In this document: one piece after another, positions 22,042-31,700 of the stretch
How the letters are laid out: every line of letters begins with the position of its first letter
Numbering within the stretch: the first letter of the stretch is position 1
Assembly: GCA_036320915.1 (NCBI GenBank)
Contig: JAXBDG010000015.1
Span: 186,001 to 250,000, forward strand
Direction: 5' to 3'
DNA length: 64,000 nucleotides
Source: Linnemannia elongata
Lineage: Eukaryota > Mortierellomycota > Mortierellomycetes > Mortierellales > Mortierellaceae
The notes under the pieces: model-generated
Database searches by the model: none
What the model was told of the DNA's origin: nothing
What the model saw: only the letters and a program-made list of their open reading frames with translations
Made by a program: the position numbers and the translations under genes

Positions 22042-23046
22042 ACGAAAAGTGGAGTACGTTCACGGTCCCGAACAACAAGATTTGTTGGAACGTGATTATC
22101 CAGTTGTCGGAAAAAGAGTCGGAGGAAGCACAGTTCAGGACATCAGAGTGGGGGCCTGAGACGAGCGACAAGATCCTGAGGCAGGTGGGCGATTACAAGA
22201 CACCTTTTGGAACGTTGGGCGATCTCATCCGGGCCACGCCCCGGGAGTTGATCTCCCAGGTCTTTCTGGAGGATATTCTTTACGAGACCTGGGCTCACGA
22301 ACGTGTGGCGCTTATTGGCGATGGTACGTCTTTTGATCTTCTTTTCCTGTTGAATATGCAACAACATGTGCCTTTTTTGACTCCTCTAACTCACCCATTG
22401 ACTGACCTCTCAACTCCACTTGGGCTCGCCTCACAGCCTGTCATAAGGTAAAGGAGCTATATATCTATGTTTGTTCGCTGGAGGTTATTGTATCTTCCCA
22501 ATGTACCCGGACAACAGCAACGTACTTATACCACATCTTGATCCATTTCATTTCCTTACAGTTGCTACCAAATGCAGGACAAGGAGCAGTAAATGCGATT
22601 CAGGACGCAGTCATTTTGGCAAACTGTTTGTATGAAATCAAGCCAAACCCAACACATGAGAACCTTGTTCGTGCTCTCCAGACCTACCGCGACGAACGGT
22701 ACTCCCATGTCAAAACCCAGCACTCTTCCAGTCAACTCAGCGCCAAGATCCAACTCGGACATGTACGTCTTTCTTTCTCTCTCCTTTTTATTCACTCCTT
22801 TTCAAAACATGCAATGAGATTAATTTTTTCTTCTTTCTTTTTTCTTTTTGTTAATGCGAATAGAACTGGGGAGAGAAGATGCTACGGTACTTTATATTGA
22901 ACATACTCCCAAAGAAGCTGAAAATGAAGCAGGTGGTCAAAGATAGCGCATACTCGCCTCTGGTCGCATTCCTCCCTCCTGTGCCTAGGCGAGGATATGG
23001 TACTGTGCTCCCTCAGAAGGAGTGGGTCCAGGTCGATAAGGCTTAA
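20749..23046 (+). CDS. FAD-dependent monooxygenase (paralogue C), seven exons
   Basis: Exons 20749-20953, 21175-21334, 21442-21829, 22050-22323, 22437-22447, 22562-22762 and 22864-23046 give 473 aa. An in-phase alternative third exon from 21406 adds 12 residues; 21442 matches the paralogues. GAGIAG is at residues 37-42, IVERCREMKPLG follows, the DG motif is GADGAYSAIR, and the GD motif is GDACHKLLPNAGQGA. The intron positions match paralogues A and B, including the 11-nt exon encoding most of ACHK. The first intron starts with GC (TTAG/GCAAGT) instead of GT. The fourth exon is 274 nt, exactly as in paralogue B. A class A flavin hydroxylase role is inferred from these motifs; the substrate is unknown. 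It sits 7.5 kb from the A/B pair and in the opposite orientation. Confidence 0.87.
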
Positions 23047-24770
23047 TACCAGATGGAGCTTTTTTTAGCAGTGTTTGACAATATCGAAGGGGCATCATTA
23101 ACTACATAATATAAATACGTGCACGCCGCACCTTACATTTTATCTTTTCTTTCTTCGCTATGTTGGTGCTTTTTTTCTCTCCGTGTCTGTGGATAAAAAA
23201 AAAAAGGTTTGAACATCTGTACGCAGGGACGCTGCCTCTATTATTTCTTTGTTTCGAGGCACACTCTCAAATAACGGTGTATACTGCCATGCAGGACCAC
23301 AAAATAACCAACAAAAGGACGCAAACACACAATCCCACTATGCTATTCTTCTTGTATTTTTTCGAAAACAAATATGTTTTATTGATTTACAGACGTCGAT
23401 CTAGCGAGCATGCGACACAGTGCTATTCTCTTCGGTTGTATAGTCGGCCTATGTCTTACGCTGCGCCGATGCGCTGAAGGATACTGTTGAGCTGCCCATT
23501 ATTGAGGTACTCATTGGAATGACCCCGTTCAGGCATTCGAGGAGATTGTCGTCGAGGGGTTCAATGTATTTTGACCCTATTCCAAGCCGCCGGTCATTTC
23601 ATCGGCGTTCCCGTTCTGTCTCCAGACGTCTTGAAGAACAAAAACGGTGACGAGTAGGGCGGGGCCACGGTAACGGGATGTCGGGAGTCACTTCAGTCTC
23701 GGATCCACAGCGTCGTCTACTTCGAGCGATATTGGGTCTAGTAGCGGACTTGGATAATGTTGGTTCCTCGTCTTGAACCTTGCGACCAGCGAGGAGAGGG
23801 AGAGGGGCGATCATACATACGTTGGTCATTCTCAACGGTGATCAAAGGCAAATCCCAAAAGGACGACCGAGGATCTGCTCTCGAGGTGTCTTTATTAGCA
23901 GCGGCGACCCACTATCATGATGGAAGAACATTGTCATGACGTGGTCCTGGAGCGGAAGCATACGGGGGATCTTGACGATAGGTCGAGGAGCGGCACCGCG
24001 GCGGTCAGAAAGTAGAGGGTTGCAAAGAACGTCATCGTGATGGAACAGTATTACCTCGATGTGATGTGGGGACGGAAGAAGACTGAGGACTTTGAGGACA
24101 GATGCGTTGAGGCGATGGAGACATTCTTGCATGAATAAGCAGACGGATATGATCCTGCTTCTTGGAGATAGGGATGCACCTCTGACAGATCATGTAATGC
24201 CAGGCCGCACAAGGAGGGTTGTGGTGACTTCTTTAGGTCCAGAGTCAGAGTGCCCACAGGAACCAAACCCCGAGCGTTTCGACCCAACTCCAGCCCGGGT
24301 TTAGTGCATATGATTGAACAGCCGACGGATGGAGCGTGGAATGTCATTTATAGGATTGATAAATTGCAAGAAGACACAAAAAAAAACGTGGATCTATAGC
24401 AATATTTCAATCTCACCCACTCTTTCAAGTTTACACACTCGACGCTGGATCTTTACTTTCACGTCGAAAAAAAAAGTAAACACTCTATCGCCAGATACAT
24501 TACTTCTTGTATCTCGTCACAGTCGATGCTAATTGCGGCTTGCAATTAATTATAGGAGGGGACGATATGGCTGAAGGAGGTTCAGTAGACAATCGTCAAA
24601 CCTCAAGGAGCGGATATGCGGTTATTAGTACGTGGGAGAAAGGCGATATATAAATAACAGCGGAATAGAGAGAGAGTGAATAGACTAAACGTGGGTGTTG
24701 GCGCAATCTGTGTGATGTGGATATGTGAGTTAACGAGGAGTGGTTGGTTTGGGGAGACTTGGGGTTGATA
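23047..24770. other. Gene-free, partly repetitive spacer
   Basis: No frame here has a recognisable domain or splice pattern. Two diverged copies of a ~120-bp segment can be aligned around 23918-24005 and 24038-24120 (TGATGGAAGAACATTGTCAT versus TGATGGAACAGTATTACCTC, followed by similar GGAGCGGAAG and GGGACGGAAG parts). This suggests an old decayed coding repeat. Confidence 0.35.
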
Positions 24771-25240
24771 TGCAACCAGCACTTTCTCGGTCTGCTTGAC
24801 TCGCGTAGCTGGGTCCTCACGTCTGTACAGTGCTGCCGATACCATCCATGGCGATGCTGACGAGATTGAAACAGGATCTTTGTGCCAGGGTGAGCACGAG
24901 GTGGTTCCAAAAGCAACCCTAGCCTCATGGATCTCAAACTGACTGGCATTCTTCTCAAGGATCCTCGGGATGCCTATCTGTTGACGGCATCATTGTTCCG
25001 ACTGCTGAGATTTCAGACGCTCCACGCTGATTATACTCTGTACAGTTACGGGATGTGACTGATGATACCTAAAATTTGGGTCGACTTTCTTTTCAGTTGT
25101 CCCCCAACTCTACAGATTTTACACCTCAACTCGCTCGATGATGACAACGAAAGAGACTACCCTCCTTTAACGACGGAGCACTATGAGTCCGAGTCGGGGA
25201 CGCTGCTGTCATAGGAGAAGCCTGACGAAGAGTGCGGTTT
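24771..25240 (+). pseudogene. Decayed partial copy of the adjacent F-box/LRR-like gene
   Basis: Collinear patches match the gene immediately downstream. 24778-24862 matches 25800-25875 (CTTTCTCGGTCTGCTTGACT against CTTTCTCGACCTGCTTGGCT, then ACAGTGCTGCCGATACC). 24925-25000 matches 26000-26075 (CTTCTCAAGGATCCTCGGGA against CTTCTTAAGGACCTTCGGGA). 25205-25240 matches 26295-26330 (GAAGAGTGCGGTTTGACAA against GAGGAGTGCGGATTGACAA). Large deletions separate the patches and no frame is open. It is a truncated direct duplicate. Confidence 0.75.
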
Positions 25241-25436
25241 GACAATTTCGCAGTGGTTGTCCCAGAAGATCTCACATTTTAAGTTCTCAGTCAGGGCGCA
25301 CAAGCCACCTCTACTTATCAGATTCAAACTCTCACGCCTTTTTTTTTTCCTTTCACTTTATATTTTTAAAACGCCAAGAACTTCCAACTGCTCCTGCTAC
25401 ACTGCAGCAACTTACAACCACAACAACAACAACCCC

Positions 25437-27431
25437 ATGACCTCAGCAGCGACTCGCTTCTTCGAATTGCCAGAGCTGGTTGCTCATTTGACCCAACATC
25501 TCGACAGCAGAGGAATCTCGAGGCTCATGCGGACCAGTCGACGGATGCATCAATTTTGTACACCAGTACATTACTACAAAGTCTCGGCGTCCTATAAAGC
25601 CTTTGCAGGCAATCTCTTCGGAGCCACAGAATCGATCCTAGCCTTTGCCAAAAATGTCCACCATGTCCGGCACATCGACTTCAAGCGCCACGACATCGTC
25701 TACTACACCAACTGCGTCACTGCCTTCCTTGACCTCCTTGTCACACCACTACAACAGAACACTGCCGCCAATATCACCATAAACGGGAACCAACCGACAC
25801 TTTCTCGACCTGCTTGGCTCGCGCCGCCAGACCCTCGTATCTGCACAGTGCTACCGATACCGCCCATGACTCTGTTGACTAAAATGGACTTTGATCTCTC
25901 AGAGCGACTGAAGTGTGAGGACTGCCCGTACTACCTGCCAAGTTATCGGGATCCCAAGGCGATCATCACCCAAGTTTGCTGGATCATCGACTCCAACCCT
26001 CACCTTCTGGATGTTACGCTCACGTCAGTTCTTCTTAAGGACCTTCGGGACGCCCGCCTTTTAACGCGGTCGATTTCAGGACTAAGGAAACTGGAGTTCC
26101 TCAGTCTCGAGCTAACGCAGTGGGAGGGCGAGGAAACGCCGGAAGGCGTGATGCCAAGAGTAGGGACGGACATTTTTTTTGCATGCTCGCCAACGCTTCG
26201 AGAAATGAACTTTATCTCGAAATGGGATGACCCTAATGAGAACCTTGTATTCCTGGACGAGCATGTCTTTAATCCATGGGGGACGCTGCAGCCGTGGGAG
26301 AAAAGCGATGAGGAGTGCGGATTGACAACGACGACGCCGACGCGACAGGAGCCCTTGGAGGATTTGAAGTCGTTGCTGCTCGGCCGTTTCTGTGAGGACA
26401 CCACGGAGGGGAATCTTCGATCGATGCTCCGGCACTGTCCCAATCTCACCACCCTCGTTATGCCCGCCGTATCCGAGATACAGAATATTCGGCAACTGGC
26501 AAAAGAGTGTGCGGAGTACTGCCCAAGATTGACCAACTTTTCCAGCGAAGGATTCAGTGGAGGAGGCGATGCGATCCGAGGGCTACTACTATGGATGTTG
26601 GGGGAGTTACCCCCGCAACAGGTCACCAGATTCCACTGCGGCGGGATTCCGTCATTCACTGTTCATGGCCTGGACGATGCAGGATCTATTTTCCGGCGAC
26701 ACTCAAGTACGCTGCGGGAGATCTCGCTGAATGGCTGCCAGAATATCGACAGTAAGGCGATCCAGGCGATTGTGGTTGAGTGTGGGGCTCTGGAACGACT
26801 GACAGTTCAACGGTCGATGAATGAGGATCAACAACATCGCTGTCTGAAACTGGAAGACGCTATCGAGTTCCCTTGGGCTTGTAACAGGATAAAGTGTCTT
26901 CTACTGACAATCGCCATCCCGGATACGCCATTAAATCTCCCTGCCGACCTTGTAGTGCCTTACTACCGTCGAGGTCTTCCAATAACACTTTCTGCAAAGG
27001 AGACACAGCAGTTCCGAGACTTGGAATCCTTTTACCGCCAACTCGGCGCACTGACAGAATTGGAGCGATTGGACCTGCGAGCCCTCTTTTTCGATCCATC
27101 CGGGGACCGTGAGGTGTCTGGGAACTTTATGGTGAACACTTTTCCGGGCATGTTTAGTCTCGGAAAGAAAGAAATAAGGCGACCAGGATATTTGCATCTG
27201 CTGGGAGGTTTGGCAAAGCTGAAGGAACTCTATGGTTCGATCTGTCTGGCGATGGAAGAAACCGAGGCGACGGTTGGGATGGATGAGGTAGTATGGATGG
27301 ACAAGTATTGGCCGGCACTGGAGAGGGCAGGCTTCTTTTGGGTATCGCCTATAGACTCGAACCCGTTCACCTGGTTCCAGGAGCAGCGACAAAAGAGGGG
27401 ACGGATTTTGGATCTTAGTGCGCTCTATTGA
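25437..27431 (+). CDS. F-box/LRR-like protein (copy 1), single exon
   Basis: The frame is open from 25239, but the start is placed at 25437 (MTSAATRFFELPELVAHLTQ). It follows a CAACAACAACAACCCC leader, and the paralogue at 61142 begins at the same point. The product is 664 aa. Residues about 6-45 (FFELPELVAHLTQHL, then SRLMRTSRRMHQFCTP) have the shape of an F-box-like helical motif with ...L..L..V....; the rest is irregular LRR (LRKLEFLSLELTQW, CPNLTTLVMP, LREISLNGCQNI, LERLDLRALFFDP). Proteins of this kind usually recruit substrates to SCF ubiquitin ligases through Skp1. The substrate is unknown. No intron is needed. A rotten partial copy lies directly upstream and a full paralogue lies 35 kb away. 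Confidence 0.75.
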   Translation: MTSAATRFFELPELVAHLTQHLDSRGISRLMRTSRRMHQFCTPVHYYKVSASYKAFAGNLFGATESILAFAKNVHHVRHIDFKRHDIVYYTNCVTAFLDLLVTPLQQNTAANITINGNQPTLSRPAWLAPPDPRICTVLPIPPMTLLTKMDFDLSERLKCEDCPYYLPSYRDPKAIITQVCWIIDSNPHLLDVTLTSVLLKDLRDARLLTRSISGLRKLEFLSLELTQWEGEETPEGVMPRVGTDIFFACSPTLREMNFISKWDDPNENLVFLDEHVFNPWGTLQPWEKSDEECGLTTTTPTRQEPLEDLKSLLLGRFCEDTTEGNLRSMLRHCPNLTTLVMPAVSEIQNIRQLAKECAEYCPRLTNFSSEGFSGGGDAIRGLLLWMLGELPPQQVTRFHCGGIPSFTVHGLDDAGSIFRRHSSTLREISLNGCQNIDSKAIQAIVVECGALERLTVQRSMNEDQQHRCLKLEDAIEFPWACNRIKCLLLTIAIPDTPLNLPADLVVPYYRRGLPITLSAKETQQFRDLESFYRQLGALTELERLDLRALFFDPSGDREVSGNFMVNTFPGMFSLGKKEIRRPGYLHLLGGLAKLKELYGSICLAMEETEATVGMDEVVWMDKYWPALERAGFFWVSPIDSNPFTWFQEQRQKRGRILDLSALY

Positions 27432-27551
27432 ATAAACGGTCGTTGTTTTGTTTTCTTCCTATGCTGTTATTTTGTCCACAGCTCTTTGAGTGTAATCTTT
27501 GAAGGTGATCTAAAGTACGCGTTTGTCTTGAACAAGAATATTAGTAAGTTA
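27432..27551. other. Short spacer between F-box gene and solitary Helitron
   Basis: A 3' UTR-like sequence. The last bases, ending ...GTTA, are the host flank of the Helitron: the base next to CTAG is T on the minus strand, as required for insertion between A and T. Confidence 0.5.
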
Positions 27552-28469
27552 CTAGAAAGGGTGTTGGTGTTGGTGCTGGTGTCGGTGCTGTGGTGGGAGA
27601 GGGAGTGGGGTTCTTGGAGGCTCTTGGCCTTTTTTGGATTCTCTGGGACTCTGGGATACAGTGTTATGGGTGTGAGGGTGTGAGGTGTTGACCCAAGTTG
27701 AAATTGATATAATGTGACTGCTTTGTGTTGCTGTGAGGTCCGACTGGGGCATGCTTTGAGGTGTCCCGAGAAAAAGAGAAAAAGAGAAAAAAAGGTTCGG
27801 TGTCCGGAGGTGCGCGTTATGTGTACGGCCACCTTTGCTTCAGGGGTACTCTTCAGGTGTGCTCTTTGAGTGCCCGTGCCTGTCTTGCATCATGCCCTTC
27901 GGGTGCCCGTGCCGTCTCTTGGCGTCAAGACTGCAGTCCCGTTAGCTGAGGGGAAGCTATGTGAAGGAAGGGGGAGAAGAGAGGGGAGGGTCTGCTGCTG
28001 CTTTCATTTTGGTGTTCTCTCTTAAGGTCTTGATTTTTTCGATGACAGACCCGTGTGCTCTTGGCTGTTCTTGTGCACATATCATCCCCCGCTGTGCGTC
28101 TCCAGTATTGATTGCGTCTGTTGTGCCTTAACATTTTCGGGGGTGTTCCTGAGCATGAAAGTTAGCCAGTGGGGTAAGAGGGAATCTGAAGTGAAGGAAA
28201 GGAAAAGTGTAAAGGTGCAACACATAGAATGATCATCAGTCGAAAAAAAAGAGATCAACAGGGGAAAGAGTGATTGCTTAAAAGTTCGCGCAAGATTGCT
28301 TTGGTGGTGTGCGCTTGCTAGCGTGCTCCCTCCCTTCTGCCGCACGCGGCGCTAGGTGCCGGGGCCATAGCTCGGGCTGCGCCCTCACAAAGTACTGGCG
28401 TGCTTTGCGCAAGATACTGGTTCCGGCCCCGCCTAAAAAAAAAGTGATATTTTTTTAATATAGTAGAGA
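27552..28469 (-). mobile_element. Solitary non-autonomous Helitron of the array family
   Basis: Read on the minus strand it begins TCTCTACTATATTAAAAAAA at 28469 and ends CCCTTTCTAG at 27552. These are the typical Helitron 5' TC... and 3' CTAG ends, with host A before and T after. At 918 bp it is less than half the length of the array copies, but it shares their body: the AGAACCCCA region, a polypurine tract, and the segment complementary to CAACATTTTCGGGGGTGT and CATGAAAGTTGGCC. The 3' subterminal hairpin of the array copies is replaced by a degenerate GGTGTTGGTGTTGGTGCTGG run. Few of the GC-palindrome units are present. It encodes no protein and is probably an older copy. Confidence 0.8.
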
Positions 28470-28575
28470 TAAATCCATTGCAAACGACTTTAATTGAACG
28501 GGGGTATTGTAAGCAAAGAGCAGCCTTTTGCTACGATCTGCTGAGATTAAGCCCATTATTCTATAGATGTTGTTC
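28470..28575 (+). rRNA. Small 28S rRNA 3'-end fragment (sense on plus strand)
   Basis: TAAATCCATTGCAAACGACT, then GGTATTGTAAGCA and GCTACGATCTGCTGAGATTA with AAGCCC, match the last ~100 nt of fungal LSU rRNA and the reverse complement of 19575-19690. It starts exactly where the Helitron ends and runs through the expected mature 3' end (TTCTATAGAT...). It is a displaced fragment in the opposite orientation to the one at 19.6-20.1 kb. Confidence 0.85.
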
Positions 28576-28590
28576 GAAAGAACAACATCT
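28565..28590 (+). other. Perfect 11-bp hairpin with GAAA loop at the 28S 3' end
   Basis: AGATGTTGTTC pairs with GAACAACATCT around a GAAA tetraloop. The same hairpin, with one base lost, follows the other 28S fragment (19560-19583, minus sense). Its place, at or just beyond the mature 28S end, is where fungal pre-rRNA carries the RNase III (Rnt1) processing stem. That role is inferred from position. Confidence 0.6.
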
Positions 28591-28669
28591 CCTCTCTTCT
28601 TTTTTATTTTTTCTAAAGGGGTGAAGTAGATGTGACAGTTGATATCAATCATGGTTGCACAAAGGAATT

Positions 28670-28682
28670 TCAAGGAAATTGA
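28670..28682. repeat. LINE target-site duplication, copy 1
   Basis: TCAAGGAAATTGA sits directly outside the poly(A) tail (T-run on the plus strand) of the LINE. It is identical to 34487-34499. Confidence 0.9.
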
Positions 28683-28740
28683 TTTTTTTTTTTTTTTTTT
28701 TTTTAAGAGGTTTTTTTATTTGTGGCTTTTATGACTATGA

Positions 28741-31700
28741 TTAGAGTAGGTATTCGTTTTGCGCTATGGCTTTCTTAATTTCTGTGGTAATACAGTCAGA
28801 GATTTCCTCCGAGGACTGTGTGAGTTGGTGTAGAAAGAGGATGGTGTTTGCTGTGTTTATACCTATAAGGCAGCAAGCCAGCAGTTGTGGGGGGGTAATG
28901 TTGTATTCGGGCTTAATGGAGAAGGTGGGGGGTTTAAAGGAGAGCAAAGTATGAAGATCTTCATCGGACCATGTGGACTTGTCCGTGTGTTCTTGCAAAA
29001 TGAACTGCCATGCTAGGTACTTGCCCTTGCATCCAAAGACATGATGGTTCTTGTCTGCCTCTCTTTCCCTGCATCCCTGAGCGTCACAGTGGGCGTCCTG
29101 TTGCCACCGGTGTGCTCGAAGCGTGCCACATGGGATAATGTCGCGCTTGTATCGCCACCAGAAAGTGCGGGCACGGTGGGGAATCTTGGTCTTCCAGAAC
29201 TTGCGCCATTGGGACTTGGTGCCAGACTCAGGATGCATTGACGAGGGGTTCGGGGGAGGTTCGGGATCGGGGGGCGGGGAAAGGTACTGTCGGATCTGTC
29301 TGGTGGAGGCAGTCCATAAAGTCACTTTTGTCTTGCCGTTATCGAGGAGGATGAGTGAGCGTATCCTTTGTGCCAGGCGGTCTCCGACGACACCAACATG
29401 TGGTGTCTGTATCGCCTCCAGGTATGCTTGTGACATCCGCCGGGTGTTGGTTCCTGCGAGTTGTGTGATGAGGTCGTCTCTTATGCTCTTCGATTTGCGG
29501 GAGAGGCGGCGTTTGTATGTCACCTTGAACTTGTTGTTCTCGTCTATCTCCAGCGTAAACAGGTCTCCAATCCGAGCGGTGAGGGTCGAGTTGTTGTCCT
29601 CTACTGGAGGAAACCACCACTCCAATGGGCTCTCCAGAAAAGTGGTCGAATCTGGTAGTCCTGCTTGTATGGTGGGTGTTTTGAGCGACGGAAGTGTGCT
29701 GGCCGCCTTGACCAGTTGTAGAAGGTGGGGAAAGTGCTTCAATTGTTGCAGTAGCCGGTTTTCCTGGGGGTTCAGCATGAAGGACAGACGGTGGGTGGAC
29801 TTGGTCTTCCAGCGGATGACATCCAGTACGATGTCCTTTCCCCAGGAGGGCGACGTAGACGTAGCGTTGCGAAGGTGCTTGATGAGGAAGGCTTGCTGCT
29901 GTTTGGCTGGATCAATAACTCCTAGGCCGCCGTCGTGTCGAGGGGTGGTGATGACTTTCCATGATGCTGTGGGCTTGAAAGGACAGACAAATCGTGCGAT
30001 GGCCTGCCTGACTTTGGACAGGAAGGAGGGAGGGAATGGGGTCACCCACGCAAGGTGCCAGAGGCGGGAGAGGATAAGGGCGTTGACAATGGTGGCACGT
30101 CCAAGAACCGAGAGAGAGCGTGATGACTGCATATTGATTCCTGCCTTGATTTTGTCGAGTATCTTGTTCCAGAATATTGGTGACTGTTCTCTGCAAAAGA
30201 ATACTGGAAACCCAAGGTAGATGAGCGCATTCTTGGTTGTGCTGTCGTGCCATTGTAGGTCGAGGGAAGTAAGGTGTGTCTTGAGAGGCAGGTCTGGGTA
30301 GGCGGACATTGGAAAGGCTACGGTTTTGTTGAGGTTGACTCGTGCGTTTGAGGCATTGCCGTATAGCCGTAAGGCCCTATCCAGCGTCTCCCATTCCTGC
30401 ACAGAATCGACGAAAGTCAGAAGGTCGTCAGCGTAGGCTCCCAGTTTGACTGGCTCTGGGCGATGTGGTATACTGATTCCTTGGATGAGGGGTGTAGATT
30501 GGATGTGGGCAAGAAGTGGTTCAAATGCTAGATTGAAGAGGAGGGGAGAGAGCGGGTCGCCTTGACGAAGGCCTCTGGACTGAGAGATCGGATCCGAGAT
30601 ATAGCCGTTAATGTTGAGAGAGATTTGAGTGGAGAAAAAGAGAGTCGAGATACTCCTGATGACTTGTTGCGGGAATCCAAATCTCTCCATCACCATCTCC
30701 AGGTATTCCGGGTGGACCCTGTCGTAGGCTTTTTCCTGGTCCAGTAGAATCCCCACATGCTTCAGCCTCCTATCCCGGCAGTAGTCACGTAGATTGTTGA
30801 GGACCAAGCCATTGTCTGCAATATGTCTACCAGCCGTGAAACCTGTCTGATGCTGTCCAGTGAGAGTGCGCATGTAAGGTTGGAGTCGGAGGGTGATCAG
30901 CTTTGTAAACACCTTGGCGTCACAGTTGATGAGCGATAGTGGGCGCCAGTTGGACAGGTGTGAGGCTTCTCCTTTCTTGTAGAGCAGGATCATGACTGTG
31001 TGTTGCCAGGACTGGGGGAAGGTCGATTCCAGTAAGGCGTCGTTCAGGATGTCGACAAGGAGATGGCGGATCCAAGGGGTTTTGAGAATGTGGCGATATA
31101 GCTCAAAGGGTAATCCATCTTGTCCTGGTGCCCTTGAGAGGGGGGTCTTTGCTATGATTGCCTCCAGTTCGGCCTCCGTTATCCTGGCTGTCATCTTCTC
31201 TTTGTCCAAAGGGGAGAGGAGGGAAGTAGCCGGGAGGGAGTCCAGTAGTTGTAGAGTGGCGTTCCTGTCCGAAGGGTCTGGGGTGTACAACGCCGTGTAG
31301 TATTCTGATGCCACTTGTAGTCGTTCCTCTGTCGATGTGGTCAACGAGTTTGTTGTTGGGTTGTGGAGCGCGGGGACAAGGCGTTTACTGCGACGTTCTG
31401 CAATCGCCCTGAAAAAATATGCAGTGTTAGCCTCCCCTTGCTCTCTCCAGGTGGTGCCTGACCGAAGAGCATGAAGGTCCAGTTCTTCTATCGTTTGCTG
31501 TTGGAGGAGGAGTTCCAGTTCGTCTAAGTCTCGCGCAAGGGTGGCTTTGGTGGTGCCAGAGGATTGAGATAAGTCGAGGAGGATGGACTGACGAGCGTTG
31601 TTAAGATCGTGTGTTGTTGTTTGTTGGTCGCGTCGAATAGAGATTGAATGTTTGATGCAGCAACGTTTGATCTCCTCCTTGACTCTGTCCCAGTGTTGTT

